Made by a program: the position numbers and the translations under genes. A stretch of 64,000 bases of DNA from Sphingobacteriales bacterium (GTDB lineage Bacteria; Bacteroidota; Bacteroidia; Chitinophagales; Chitinophagaceae): positions 328,058 to 392,057 of the forward strand of contig JACRLZ010000006.1 of the NCBI GenBank assembly GCA_016235125.1. Direction: 5' to 3'. Every line of letters starts with the position of its first letter. The first letter of the stretch is position 1. Below are positions 43,837 to 53,687 of this stretch, piece by piece. Under the pieces are notes generated by a model. It was not told where the DNA came from. It made no database searches and worked only from the letters and a program-made list of their open reading frames with translations.

Positions 43837-45102
43837 ATGATCCCATGTAAACCAAACGGACGGAGATTACTGCAACTTCTATTTTTTTTCCTTGTTTTTT
43901 CAGTGCTTAATAATGTTTCGGCCCAGGATGGCAAGACTCTTTTTATGAGTAAATGTGCAGCCTGCCACCAGGTAATGAAAGATGGCACAGGCCCTGCTCT
44001 TATGAATCTGGAAGAGAGAGGGAAATGGAGTGATCATAATGAAATTTTAAAATGGACACAGAATCCGTCTGCATATATGGCAAACGACCCATATACACAG
44101 GGATTGAAGACAAAATTTGGATCGCTGATGCAGTCATTCCCTGATATTACTATTAAGGAGATTGATGCAATTGTATCTTATGTAAACCAGGCAGTTGCTG
44201 ATTCCAAAAAGGCCCCTCCTCCGGGTGAAACTACAGGGGCAAAGACTTCAAACAATGCCCTCATTTTCGGTGTCATCTCTCTCATTCTTGCCATCATTGC
44301 TTTAATATTAATGCAGGTGAACAGCAATTTGAAGAAGATGAGCGATGATGCAGAAGGAATTGTTCGCCCTGATCCGGTTCCTTTTTATAAGAATAAAGTT
44401 TATATCGCCATGCTATCCGTTTTACTGTTTGTGGTTGGCGGATATTATGTAACCAAAGGCGCCATCGGTCTGGGTCGCCAGAAAGATTATCAACCGGTTC
44501 AGCCGATTTATTATTCACATAAAGTACATGCCGGAATCAACCAGATCAATTGTTTATTCTGCCATGGCTCTGCATGGGAAAGCAAAACAGCAGGAATTCC
44601 TTCGGTGAATGTCTGTATGAACTGTCACAAGGCTATCACTACTTATGAAAAAGGTCCCAAACTGTACACTGAGAATGGCGATGAGATAAATGCCAATAAT
44701 GAAATCGCCAAATTATTCAAGGCAGCTGGCTTCGACCCTAAGAATCCTACCAAATGGGACCCTGCCCAGGCAAAACCGGTTGAATGGGTAAAGATTCACA
44801 ATCTTCCCGATCATGTTTACTTCAATCATTCGCAACATGTAAAAACCGGAAAGGTACAGTGCCAGTCATGCCATGGCGAAATTACTGCGATGGATGAGGT
44901 AAAGCAGTTTGCCGAACTGAGCATGGGTTGGTGTATTAACTGTCACCGCAACACCAAAGTTGATTTTAACTATAGCAATAATACAGGCAATAAGTTTTAC
45001 AGCATTTATGAAAAATTTCATAATGATATTAAGGCGGGTAAAATGGATAGTGTGACAGTAAAAGATATCGGCGGACTGGAATGTCAGAAATGTCATTATT
45101 AA
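43837..45102 (+). CDS. actA: Alternative complex III subunit ActA, with added N-terminal cytochrome c domain
   Basis: Multiheme subunit of the menaquinol:cytochrome c oxidoreductase (alternative complex III). Starting at the ATG at 43837 (a GTG at 43831 is less likely) gives a signal peptide ending VSAQ. Six CxxCH motifs are present: CAACH at residue 40 in a separate cytochrome c domain, then, after two membrane helices (about 145-167 and 187-208), CLFCH, CMNCH, CQSCH, CINCH and CQKCH of the pentaheme domain. In the classic complex ActA is pentaheme, so the front domain is an extra heme. It is the first gene of the operon. Confidence 0.93.
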   Translation: MIPCKPNGRRLLQLLFFFLVFSVLNNVSAQDGKTLFMSKCAACHQVMKDGTGPALMNLEERGKWSDHNEILKWTQNPSAYMANDPYTQGLKTKFGSLMQSFPDITIKEIDAIVSYVNQAVADSKKAPPPGETTGAKTSNNALIFGVISLILAIIALILMQVNSNLKKMSDDAEGIVRPDPVPFYKNKVYIAMLSVLLFVVGGYYVTKGAIGLGRQKDYQPVQPIYYSHKVHAGINQINCLFCHGSAWESKTAGIPSVNVCMNCHKAITTYEKGPKLYTENGDEINANNEIAKLFKAAGFDPKNPTKWDPAQAKPVEWVKIHNLPDHVYFNHSQHVKTGKVQCQSCHGEITAMDEVKQFAELSMGWCINCHRNTKVDFNYSNNTGNKFYSIYEKFHNDIKAGKMDSVTVKDIGGLECQKCHY

Positions 45103-45203
45103 TTAGCCTATTGGCTAATGTGCTGATGCGCTAATTAACGTGTCAGCATAAGAAAAAGAAATGGAGAAATCAGCATATTAGCAAATTATCGAATCAGCAC
45201 ATT
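45102..45203 (+). repeat. ATTAGC/ATCAGC inverted repeat between actA and actB
   Basis: ATTAGCC-TATT-GGCTAAT (45102-45119) starts at the actA stop. A wider pair, AATGTGCTGAT (45117-45127) with ATCAGCACATT (45193-45203), ends exactly at the actB ATG. The whole spacer is made of such units. Confidence 0.75.
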
Positions 45204-48200
45204 ATGGATAATAAGTACTGGCAAAGTTTCGGAGAGGTGAATGATCCGGAAAATTTCAGGAAACAATCGCAGGATGAGTTTCATGAGGAATTACCTTTTG
45301 AAGGTTTTGATGATAAAGGACTGATTGATGCCAAAGCTCCCCGCAGGGATTTCTTAAAATATCTTGGATTTAGTACCGCTGCTGCAACATTGGCTGCGAG
45401 TTGTAAAGTGCCGGTTCGTAAAGCGATACCCTATGCCAACAAGCCGGAGAATATTATTCCCGGCGAAGCAAAATATTATGCAACTACTTATGTACAGGAT
45501 GGCGATGTGGTGCCGGTATTGGCCAAAGTAAGGGATGCCCGTCCTATCAAGCTGGAAGAAAACGTATTACCCGGCAGTTCATACGCTATGGGTGGAACTT
45601 CAGCAAGAGCACAGGCTTCAGTTCTCGATTTGTATGATATGTATCGCCTTCGTCATCCCCAGCATAAGGTTAATGGCAAATTCGAAGAGGTTCCCAGTTT
45701 TGAGCAGATGGATAAGATGGTGGGTGATGCTATGAAAGCAGCAAGTGGTTCAGTTGTATTGTTGACTTCAACAGTTGTTTCTCCCACTACAAAAGATATT
45801 ATTGCAAAATTCCCGAACCTGAAACATGTGCAATACGATGCTGTTTCGCACAGCGGCATGTTGCTGGCCAATGAGGCCTGTGGTTTTGGAAGAACATTGC
45901 CTTCTTACAAATTTGATATTGCTAAAGTGATTGTAAGTCTTGGTGCTGATTTTCTCGGCACATGGCTCAGCCCGGTTGAGTTTGCTAAAGCATATGCAAA
46001 AGGAAGAAAGATTGAAGAGAAGAATCCGCAGATGAGTAAGCATTACCAGTTTGAAAGTCATCTGAGCATGACGGGAAGTAATGCCGATGAAAGATTTACG
46101 CATCGTCCTTCGGAAACGGGACTGGTAGCATTGGATTTATTAAGTGCACTTGGAGTTGGATTTTTTCCAACCACAAGCATAGGAAAAGCTATTAAAAAAG
46201 TGGCGGATGAATTGAATGCACATAAAGGCGAAGCATTAGTGGTTTGCGGCAGCAACGATAAAAATATTCAGGTAATTGTCAATGCTATTAATAATGCCAT
46301 CGGCGCATTTGGCAAAACGATTGATTTCTCTGTACCGGTTAATTACCGCCAGGGAATTGACAGCGATATGGCGCAACTGATCGCCGATATGGAAGCTGGC
46401 AGTGTAGGTACATTATTAATATATGGCGCCAATCCTGCTTATACTTGGCCTGAGGCCGATAAATTCAAATCGGCACTGAAAAAAGTGAAAGTAACCGTTT
46501 CATTCAATGAAAAAATGGATGAAACCACTTCACTTTGCGAATACAGTATCCCCAATCATCATTATCTCGAAAGTTGGGGCGATGCATCGCCCAAAGCAGG
46601 AATAACCTGTTTCATACAGCCTACTATTTATCCTTTATTCAAAACCCGCTCTTACCAAACATCTTTACTAAGATGGAGCGGCAGCAACCAGGACTATGAA
46701 ACCTATTTCAAAGAATACTGGATAGGAAAGTTTGGTGGCACTGATGCTTTCAATAAAGTACTCGAAGCCGGTGTAAAAGAAGAAACAGCAAGTGGTGGCG
46801 GAGGTTCTTATAATGGTGCTGCTGTTGCTGAAGCATCTTCAGCCATTGCAGCATATCCAAAAGTGACAGGCAGTGAGCTGGTGCTATATCAAAAAGTTTC
46901 CATCGGTACAGGTTCACAGGCCGGCAATCCATGGTTGCAGGAACTGCCCGACCCGGTAACCAAAGCCACATGGGACAACTATGCTATGATCTCAATGGCC
47001 AAGGCAAAAGAGCTCGGAATTAAACTGGATAATGATTATGAATACTATCCTGAAAAACCGGTTATCGAATTAAGCTTTGGTAAAACCAAGGTTGAATTGC
47101 CTGTACTTGTTATTCCCGGCATGAATGCAGAAACCATTGCCGTAGCGCTGGGCTATGGAAGAAATGAAGGAATGGGTAAAACCGCCGCGGGGGTTGGCAT
47201 CAATGCTTATCCGTTTGCTTCTTATAATGGAAGCTCTGTTATGTATCGGGTAACGGGGGTCACAGCTACCAATCTTCATAAAAAATACAGACTGGCTCAA
47301 ACCCAGAAACACAATTCTTACGAGAACCGTAAAGAAGTTGTGAGGGAAACAACGCTGGCTTCATTTAAAAAAGAATCCAATGTTATTCCAGAGTGGCGTA
47401 AGGAACTGGAAGATGCTTTTTATAAAAACTCAAACGGAAGCTTCAGGGCCAATGCAACACTGTATCCTGATGCTGATACCCGGAGCCACGAAATTAAATG
47501 GGGGATGAGCATTGACATGAATACCTGCACCGGCTGTAATGCCTGCGTGGTGGCTTGTCATGCAGAAAATAATGTACCGGTGGTTGGCAAAAGGGAAGTG
47601 CTGCGCTATCATGATATGCACTGGCTCCGTATCGACCGTTATTTTGTAAGCGATGAGCATAATCCCGATGATCTGAAAGCTGTGGTTTTTCAACCGATGC
47701 TTTGTCAGCATTGTGATAATGCGCCTTGCGAAAATGTGTGCCCGGTAGCAGCCACCAATCATAGCGCTGAGGGTTTCAACCAAATGACCTATAACCGTTG
47801 TATTGGTACAAGATATTGCGCCAACAACTGTCCTTATAAAGTACGCCGGTTCAACTGGGCTGATTATACAGGAGCAGATAGTTTCCCCGATAACCAGGAC
47901 AATCAGCTTATTGGCAAATTGGATGATGTGGTGTTCCAGATGAATGATGACCTGACAAGAATGGTGTTGAATCCTGACGTTACAGTTCGTTCAAGAGGGG
48001 TAATTGAAAAATGTTCTTTCTGTGTGCAGCGTACTCAGGCGGCAAAACTGGAGGCCAAAAAAGAAAACAGAATGCTGGGTGGTAATGATGTAAAAACGGC
48101 TTGTCAAACTGCCTGCCCCACCAACGCCATTGTGTTTGGAAATTCTCATGACAAAGAAAGCGATATTTATAAGGTTCGGGAAAACAATAAGCAGAGAGGT

Positions 48201-48362
48201 TTTTATGTGCTGGAGCAATTGCATGTGTTACCTAATATAACATACCTGGCCAAAGTGAGAAACACCGATGAAGAAGATAAGCACTGGGGCGGGCATCATG
48301 AGGGGGGAGAGGTAAAAGAAACAATGCCTGCTGCAACAAAACCGGAAGAAACGACACATTAG
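45204..48362 (+). CDS. actB: Alternative complex III subunit ActB (molybdopterin-like plus Fe-S domains)
   Basis: A 1052-aa periplasmic-side subunit. A twin-arginine export signal is visible (APRRDFLKYLGF, RR at 47-48), ending in LAASC, which could be lipidated. The middle is a molybdopterin-oxidoreductase-like fold that in this complex carries no cofactor. The C-terminal third is a ferredoxin-type domain beginning at C775 (CTGCNACVVACH), then CQHCDNAPCENVCP, CIGTRYCANNCP, CSFCVQR and CQTACPTNA, enough for three 4Fe-4S and one 3Fe-4S cluster as described for ActB. The tail is Glu- and His-rich. Confidence 0.95.
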   Translation: MDNKYWQSFGEVNDPENFRKQSQDEFHEELPFEGFDDKGLIDAKAPRRDFLKYLGFSTAAATLAASCKVPVRKAIPYANKPENIIPGEAKYYATTYVQDGDVVPVLAKVRDARPIKLEENVLPGSSYAMGGTSARAQASVLDLYDMYRLRHPQHKVNGKFEEVPSFEQMDKMVGDAMKAASGSVVLLTSTVVSPTTKDIIAKFPNLKHVQYDAVSHSGMLLANEACGFGRTLPSYKFDIAKVIVSLGADFLGTWLSPVEFAKAYAKGRKIEEKNPQMSKHYQFESHLSMTGSNADERFTHRPSETGLVALDLLSALGVGFFPTTSIGKAIKKVADELNAHKGEALVVCGSNDKNIQVIVNAINNAIGAFGKTIDFSVPVNYRQGIDSDMAQLIADMEAGSVGTLLIYGANPAYTWPEADKFKSALKKVKVTVSFNEKMDETTSLCEYSIPNHHYLESWGDASPKAGITCFIQPTIYPLFKTRSYQTSLLRWSGSNQDYETYFKEYWIGKFGGTDAFNKVLEAGVKEETASGGGGSYNGAAVAEASSAIAAYPKVTGSELVLYQKVSIGTGSQAGNPWLQELPDPVTKATWDNYAMISMAKAKELGIKLDNDYEYYPEKPVIELSFGKTKVELPVLVIPGMNAETIAVALGYGRNEGMGKTAAGVGINAYPFASYNGSSVMYRVTGVTATNLHKKYRLAQTQKHNSYENRKEVVRETTLASFKKESNVIPEWRKELEDAFYKNSNGSFRANATLYPDADTRSHEIKWGMSIDMNTCTGCNACVVACHAENNVPVVGKREVLRYHDMHWLRIDRYFVSDEHNPDDLKAVVFQPMLCQHCDNAPCENVCPVAATNHSAEGFNQMTYNRCIGTRYCANNCPYKVRRFNWADYTGADSFPDNQDNQLIGKLDDVVFQMNDDLTRMVLNPDVTVRSRGVIEKCSFCVQRTQAAKLEAKKENRMLGGNDVKTACQTACPTNAIVFGNSHDKESDIYKVRENNKQRGFYVLEQLHVLPNITYLAKVRNTDEEDKHWGGHHEGGEVKETMPAATKPEETTH

Positions 48363-48390
48363 AATATTGAACTGAAAGTTGATTAAAAAA

Positions 48391-48433
48391 TAGCTCGCAT
48401 CCGCCGGCCGGCGGATAACAGCTAAAAGCTAAA
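48391..48433 (+). repeat. Palindrome and AGCTAAAAGCTAAA unit before actC
   Basis: Perfect 18-bp palindrome ATCCGCCGGCCGGCGGAT (48399-48416) followed by AGCTAAAAGCTAAA (48420-48433). The second unit recurs exactly before actD at 49991-50004. Confidence 0.75.
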
Positions 48434-48439
48434 CTAACT

Positions 48440-49894
48440 ATGGCATTACTCAGATACGAATCACAGGTACGGCCGGCGCTGGTGGAAGGCGATAAGGATT
48501 ATCACCAGGTGACCGAAGATATTTGCCGCCCGGTGGAAGCCAAACCTACCCGTGCATGGTGGATAGGATTTATTGTTTCCGTTCTTGTACTTTGTTTTGG
48601 AATTCTTTCCGTAACCATCGAGGTGATTTACGGTACGGGCCAGTGGAACCTGAATAAAACAGTGGGTTGGGGTTGGGACATCACCAACTTTGTATGGTGG
48701 ATCGGTATCGGTCATGCGGGAACACTTATTTCAGCTATCTTGTTATTATTCCGCCAGGGATGGCGTACCGGTGTAAACCGTGCAGCTGAAGCAATGACAA
48801 TCTTTGCAGTGATGTGTGCCGGCCAGTTTCCAATCTGGCACATGGGCCGTGTATGGAATGCATTCTTCGTTCTTCCTTATCCCAATACAAGAGGTCCTCT
48901 GTGGGTGAATTTTAACTCACCGCTACTCTGGGACGTATTTGCAATATCAACCTATTTCACTGTATCGTTATTATTCTGGTATGCCGGTCTTTTGCCTGAT
49001 TTGGCCACACTTCGTGACAGGGCCAAAAAGAAATGGAGAAAACTGTTTTATGGTGTAGCTGCATTTGGGTGGACGGGCAGCACCAAGCATTGGCAAAGAC
49101 ATGAAGCTTTATCATTGGTATTGGCGGGTTTGAGTACTCCTTTGGTATTGTCGGTGCATACAATAGTATCTTTCGACTTCGCCACATCAGTAGTTCCCGG
49201 ATGGCATACCACTATCTTTCCCCCATACTTTGTTGCCGGAGCCATCTTCTCCGGGTTTGCGATGGTACAAACACTATTGGTAGTTACAAGAAAGGTTTTA
49301 GGACTACAGGAATACATCACTATCGAACATATCGAAGTGATGAATAAGATCATTGTGCTTACCGGTTCCATTGTGGGCATTGCCTATCTCACGGAATTGT
49401 TTATATCATGGTATGGTGTCAACGAGTACGAAAATTTTGCATTTATGCAGAACAGGTTGAACCTTTTCAGTCCTTATGGATGGAGCTATTGGATCATGAT
49501 GGGATGTAATGTCCTTTCGCCGCAGATTTTCTGGTTCCGTAAAATGAGAAGAAACCTGGTACTTACTTTTTTTATGTCAATATTGATAAATATCGGTATG
49601 TGGTTCGAGAGGTTTGTGATTATCGTTACTTCTGTTTACCGGGATTATCTGCCAAGTGCATGGAGTACTTACTACCGGCCCACAATCTGGGAGGTTGGAT
49701 TTTACATGGGAACATTCGGGTTGTTCTTTACCTGTTATTTCCTGTTCTCCAAATTCTTCCCGGTCATTGCATTGGCTGAGATCAAGCATATTCTGAAAAA
49801 GAACGGAGAAAATTATAAAGAAAAGATGGATGAGATAGAACATGAAACAACAGAAGAGTTTGGGCAAAAGCACGGACATGATCATGGAGCATAA
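48440..49894 (+). CDS. actC: Alternative complex III subunit ActC (NrfD/PsrC-like)
   Basis: A 484-aa polytopic membrane subunit with about ten helices. Typical ActC text includes WNLNKTVGWGWDITNFVWW near the first helices, WRTGVNRAAEAMTIFAVMCA, HMGRVWNAFF and YRDYLPSAWSTYYRPTIWE. It belongs to the NrfD/PsrC quinol-binding family and provides a quinol site and a proposed proton path. The tail is acidic then His-rich (QKHGHDHGA). It follows actB in the usual order. Confidence 0.95.
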   Translation: MALLRYESQVRPALVEGDKDYHQVTEDICRPVEAKPTRAWWIGFIVSVLVLCFGILSVTIEVIYGTGQWNLNKTVGWGWDITNFVWWIGIGHAGTLISAILLLFRQGWRTGVNRAAEAMTIFAVMCAGQFPIWHMGRVWNAFFVLPYPNTRGPLWVNFNSPLLWDVFAISTYFTVSLLFWYAGLLPDLATLRDRAKKKWRKLFYGVAAFGWTGSTKHWQRHEALSLVLAGLSTPLVLSVHTIVSFDFATSVVPGWHTTIFPPYFVAGAIFSGFAMVQTLLVVTRKVLGLQEYITIEHIEVMNKIIVLTGSIVGIAYLTELFISWYGVNEYENFAFMQNRLNLFSPYGWSYWIMMGCNVLSPQIFWFRKMRRNLVLTFFMSILINIGMWFERFVIIVTSVYRDYLPSAWSTYYRPTIWEVGFYMGTFGLFFTCYFLFSKFFPVIALAEIKHILKKNGENYKEKMDEIEHETTEEFGQKHGHDHGA

Positions 49895-49897
49895 AGA

Positions 49898-50004
49898 AAG
49901 CTACGAGCCGATAGCTGTGAGCTACGAGCTGGTAGATTATGTAAAGAATAAAAAGGTTTTAGAGTTTCCTGCTCGCAGCTCGAAGCTCATAGCTAAAAGC
50001 TAAA
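49898..50004 (+). repeat. AGCT-rich inverted repeat between actC and actD
   Basis: Repeats of AGCTACGAGC/AGCTGTGAGC on the left (49899-49931) face GCTCGCAGCTCGAAGCTC on the right (49970-49988), then AGCTAAAAGCTAAA ending 3 bases before actD. The two arms are imperfect reverse complements. Confidence 0.7.
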
Positions 50005-50006
50005 AA

Positions 50007-50600
50007 ATGGCTGTAAAAAAATTTGTAACAGGAAATTTTTATGATGAAGCGGTTTTATTTCCGGCCGTAAAAAAAGTACGCAGGGAAGGGTATAAGATTC
50101 ATGAAATCTTTACGCCTTTTCCTATTCATGGACTGGATAAAGCAATGGGTCTTCGTGATACCAGTCTTCATACGGCGGGATTTATTTATGGCATTACCGG
50201 AACTGCTACGGCAGTTGGCTTCATCACATGGGCATTAACGGTGGATTGGCAGTTGAATTTTGGCGGCAAGCCATACTTTTCACTGCCTGCGTGGATACCT
50301 ATTGCGTTTGAGTTGACAGTATTATTTGCATCTGTAGGCATGGTGCTTACATTCTGCTACCTCTGCCAGTTAGCTCCGTTTGTAAAGAAAGATCATTTTA
50401 ACCTGCGTTCAACTGACGACACATTTGTAATGGCGCTCGAATGTACCGAAAAGACAAATGAAGCGGAAGCGTTGAATTTTTTAAAAAGCCTTGGTGCAGC
50501 TGAAGTGCAGGTGCAATACAAAGAAACCAGCTGGTGGCTTGGCCGGTATGATAAAGACACAAAAATATTTGAGAGAAAATCCGAACTCGTTCAGTCGTAA
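50007..50600 (+). CDS. actD: Alternative complex III subunit ActD (DUF3341)
   Basis: A 197-aa subunit with two membrane helices (about 63-85 and 100-122) and soluble ends. The DUF3341 text is visible: GNFYDEAVLFPAVKKVRREG, TPFPIHGLDKAMG, FGGKPYFSLPAWIPI and FELTVLFASVGMV. It is a small structural subunit of the membrane part of the complex. It sits 18 bp before actE. Confidence 0.94.
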   Translation: MAVKKFVTGNFYDEAVLFPAVKKVRREGYKIHEIFTPFPIHGLDKAMGLRDTSLHTAGFIYGITGTATAVGFITWALTVDWQLNFGGKPYFSLPAWIPIAFELTVLFASVGMVLTFCYLCQLAPFVKKDHFNLRSTDDTFVMALECTEKTNEAEALNFLKSLGAAEVQVQYKETSWWLGRYDKDTKIFERKSELVQS

Positions 50601-50618
50601 TTATATAATTAACTGATA

Positions 50619-51248
50619 ATGAAAAATCTTTTTATAATAACAGGATGCTTGGTTGCGGGGTTGCTTCTTTTCAGCTGCAATAAAGTTCGCCGCAGCCCGG
50701 GCAGAGCATATATGCCGGACATGTCTTATAGCAGAGCTTATGAAACCTATGCTTCCACTGAAGCATTACAGAAAAAAAACATTCACTATACTGCCATGCC
50801 GGTGGAAGGAACAATAGCAAGAGGAGATACGGTGGCTGTTTATCCTCATAAAAATGATTCAGCAGGATATGCCAATTCAAAGAATGTAATAAATCCATTA
50901 CCTGTTTTGGATGCTGTACAGTTTAAAGAGGCAGCGAGGCTTTACCTGGTAAACTGCGGAATTTGTCATGGAGAAAAACTGGATGGGCAGGGTCCTTTAT
51001 TTACCAGCGGGGCTTATCCGCCGGCGCCAAGAAATCTTGTTTCGGATCCATTGACGGTGAACATGGCAGAAGGTACCATGTATCATTCCATAACCTATGG
51101 AAAAAACATGATGGGCAGCTATGCATCGCAGCTGAGCACAACACAAAGATGGATGATAGTTCATTACATTAAAGAAAAACAAGCGGCTGCAAAACCTGCA
51201 GCCACTCCGGCGGCAGCGGACACAACAAAAAAAGAAAATACTAAGTAA
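50619..51248 (+). CDS. actE: Alternative complex III subunit ActE (monoheme cytochrome c lipoprotein)
   Basis: A 209-aa lipoprotein (lipobox LLLFSC) with the ActE-type stretch MPDMSYSRAYETY and one heme motif, CGICH at residue 113, plus a Met in the late loop (GKNMMGSYASQL) as sixth ligand. It is the exit cytochrome that passes electrons onward to the oxidase. An Ala- and Lys-rich tail (AAAKPAATPAAADT) follows. It is in normal order between actD and actF. Confidence 0.94.
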   Translation: MKNLFIITGCLVAGLLLFSCNKVRRSPGRAYMPDMSYSRAYETYASTEALQKKNIHYTAMPVEGTIARGDTVAVYPHKNDSAGYANSKNVINPLPVLDAVQFKEAARLYLVNCGICHGEKLDGQGPLFTSGAYPPAPRNLVSDPLTVNMAEGTMYHSITYGKNMMGSYASQLSTTQRWMIVHYIKEKQAAAKPAATPAAADTTKKENTK

Positions 51249-51297
51249 AGACACAACATTTTAATGTCTTCGATTAAATAAATAATAAACGAACAGG

Positions 51298-52545
51298 ATG
51301 TCAATACGGGAAAATTTCATAATATCAAAGCGATACAACACCGTGGCGATTGTGTTGATGACGTTGGGTGTGCTGGCGATTGTCGGGTTGTATATAACCA
51401 ATGGGTCAAGCAGTGATGTTCACAAGCAGGCCCGTTTTTGGTCTGCCTTATTGCACAACAGTGTTTATTTTCTATTGGTGGTAAATGCAGCCATGTTTTT
51501 TATTTGTGCTACCACCCTGGCCTGGGGCGGTTGGCAATTGGCCTTTGGCAGGGTTTCCGAAGCGATATCGGCTGCGGTACCTGTAATCGGCACCATTTGC
51601 TGCATCATTTTGTTATTGATTTGTTTTGGCAATAATCATGAATTATATCACTGGACGGATGCTGAACATGTAAAGCATGATAAAATATTGACCGAAAAAT
51701 CCGGGTTTCTCAATAAAAACTTTTTTGCCGGGTGGACCGTCTTCACCATTGTTGCCTGGTCATTTCTGGGATGGAAGATGAGGAAATTGTCACGCAGTCT
51801 TGATAAAAACCCCCCGAAATCAAAAGAAGTCGGGAGAAAATATGTTTGGAATAATACTGTTTGGGCGGCATTGTTTATCATTGTATTTGCCCTTACAGTC
51901 ATGTCTTCTATTCCCTGGCTCTGGCTGATGAGCATTGATGCACATTGGTACAGCACCATGTACAGCTGGTACACCTTTGCGAGTACTTTTGTTGCCGGGC
52001 TTTCACTGATTGCTTTGTTTGTTATTTATCTGAAAAACACCGGATATCTCGAATATACAAACGAAGAACATCTCCATGATATTGGAAAATTCATGTTCGC
52101 ATTTTCTATTTTCTGGACTTATCTATGGTTCTCACAATACATGCTGATATGGTACAGCAACCAACCCGAAGAGACTACTTATTTCAAGCCCAGAGCACAG
52201 GGTCCCTACAGCGGCATTTTCTGGCTGATGTTTCTTATCAATTTTATTGCCCCGATACTGATACTAATGAGCCGGGGATCAAAACGGAATTATACCACGA
52301 TGGCTTTTATGGCCTTGTTGATCATATTTGGTCACTGGCTTGATTTTTACCAGATGGTATTTCCGGGACCGCTTACAGATAACAAAACCGGCGAAACACA
52401 TGTCCCGATGATCCTGTATGATTTTGGTGTGGCATTGGGGTTTGTAGGGTTGATTATGTATGTAACAGCAAGGGCATTAAGCAAAGCGCCTTTGCTTGCA
52501 AAGAATCATCCGTTTGTAAAGGAAAGTTTGATACATCATACTTAG
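51298..52545 (+). CDS. actF: Alternative complex III subunit ActF
   Basis: A 415-aa membrane protein with about ten helices, an ActC-like but shorter NrfD-fold subunit. Typical segments are FWSALLHNSVYFLLVVNAAM, SIPWLWLMSIDAHWYSTMYS, FSIFWTYLWFSQYMLIWYSN and GHWLDFYQMVFPGP. It closes the act gene set; the oxidase genes begin 44 bp later on the same strand, which supports an Act-oxidase supercomplex like that known from Flavobacterium. Confidence 0.94.
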   Translation: MSIRENFIISKRYNTVAIVLMTLGVLAIVGLYITNGSSSDVHKQARFWSALLHNSVYFLLVVNAAMFFICATTLAWGGWQLAFGRVSEAISAAVPVIGTICCIILLLICFGNNHELYHWTDAEHVKHDKILTEKSGFLNKNFFAGWTVFTIVAWSFLGWKMRKLSRSLDKNPPKSKEVGRKYVWNNTVWAALFIIVFALTVMSSIPWLWLMSIDAHWYSTMYSWYTFASTFVAGLSLIALFVIYLKNTGYLEYTNEEHLHDIGKFMFAFSIFWTYLWFSQYMLIWYSNQPEETTYFKPRAQGPYSGIFWLMFLINFIAPILILMSRGSKRNYTTMAFMALLIIFGHWLDFYQMVFPGPLTDNKTGETHVPMILYDFGVALGFVGLIMYVTARALSKAPLLAKNHPFVKESLIHHT

Positions 52546-52589
52546 GCCGTTGATAGTATTGGATTTTGAAAATTGGAATTTAAAATATT

Positions 52590-53651
52590 ATGCAAACATT
52601 TTTCATAGTTGCCATTTTAACTCTTGGGTTTCTGATCACCTTCCAGATTGCCAAGGCCAGTGAATATGTCGCAGTGTTGCGTGGCGAGGAGAAGGCCCGG
52701 AAACAGGCCAATAAGATCAATGGCTTTATGCTATTGGCATTTCTTATTGTTGGGCTGATTGGTGTTTATTATTGCAATGAAGAACTGAAAGGGAAAATTT
52801 TAGGAACACCGGCATCAGACCACGGAGTGTTGATTGACCGTATGCTTTATATCACCCTGGCAATAACATTTATTGTTTTTATCATCACCCAGATCTGCTT
52901 ATTCTGGTTTGCTTATAAATACCAGGAATCGGATAAAAGAAAACCTTATTATTATCCGCATAATAACAAACTGGAAGTAATCTGGACAGTTGTCCCTGCA
53001 ATTGCCTTAACGGTGCTGGTGGGGTTTGGTTTGTTTTATTGGTTTAAAATAACCGGTGATGCTCCTAAAGATGCTATGGTCGTTGAAGTGACAGGTAAAC
53101 AGTTTGGTTGGGAATTTCGTTATCCCGGTAAGGACGGAGTGTTAGGAAAAAAATATTATAAAAATATTGATCCGGCAAAAAATAATCCGTTGGGTCAGCT
53201 TTGGGACGATGAGGCAAACCATGATGATGTGTGGCTGGAGCAGGAAATGCATCTTGTGGTAAATAAACCCGTTAAGTTGGTGATAGGTGCCAAAGACGTA
53301 ATACATGATGTGGGACTTCCTCATTTCAGGATGAAGATGGACGCAGTTCCCGGTACACCTACCACGATGTGGTTTACACCAAAGATTACCACCAAAGAAA
53401 TGCGTGACAAAACAGGCAATCCGAATTTTGTTTATGAAATAGCATGTGATCAAATGTGTGGCAAAGGACATACGGGTATGAGGGGAGTAGTTGTGGTGGA
53501 AACACAGGAAGAATTTGATGCATGGCTGGCAGGAAAAAAACCACAATACTTAGTGGCCAATCCGGTTAGCACACCTGATACAAACAAAAAAGACAGTACA
53601 ACGGGGAATACAACGGTAAGGCCTGTTGCAAATGGGATTACAAAAAATTAA
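52590..53651 (+). CDS. coxB: Cytochrome c oxidase subunit II
   Basis: A 353-aa subunit with three possible membrane segments near the start (residues 1-20, 40-60 and 87-112, with the last two followed by a further helix at about 128-150) and a periplasmic cupredoxin domain. The CuA ligands are present: HDVGLPHF, then CDQMCGKGH and a Met (TGMRG). There is no fused cytochrome c domain, so electrons must come from a separate cytochrome such as ActE or the front domain of ActA. The Thr- and Asn-rich tail is low-complexity. Confidence 0.95.
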   Translation: MQTFFIVAILTLGFLITFQIAKASEYVAVLRGEEKARKQANKINGFMLLAFLIVGLIGVYYCNEELKGKILGTPASDHGVLIDRMLYITLAITFIVFIITQICLFWFAYKYQESDKRKPYYYPHNNKLEVIWTVVPAIALTVLVGFGLFYWFKITGDAPKDAMVVEVTGKQFGWEFRYPGKDGVLGKKYYKNIDPAKNNPLGQLWDDEANHDDVWLEQEMHLVVNKPVKLVIGAKDVIHDVGLPHFRMKMDAVPGTPTTMWFTPKITTKEMRDKTGNPNFVYEIACDQMCGKGHTGMRGVVVVETQEEFDAWLAGKKPQYLVANPVSTPDTNKKDSTTGNTTVRPVANGITKN

Positions 53652-53687
53652 GATTAACAGCGATTATCGCTTTTAAAATATCAGAGT

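Noticed and set aside
45102..50004. CRISPR array or IS ends in the act operon spacers
   Set aside because: Units differ between spacers, there are no regular repeat-spacer periods, and no transposase or cas genes are present.
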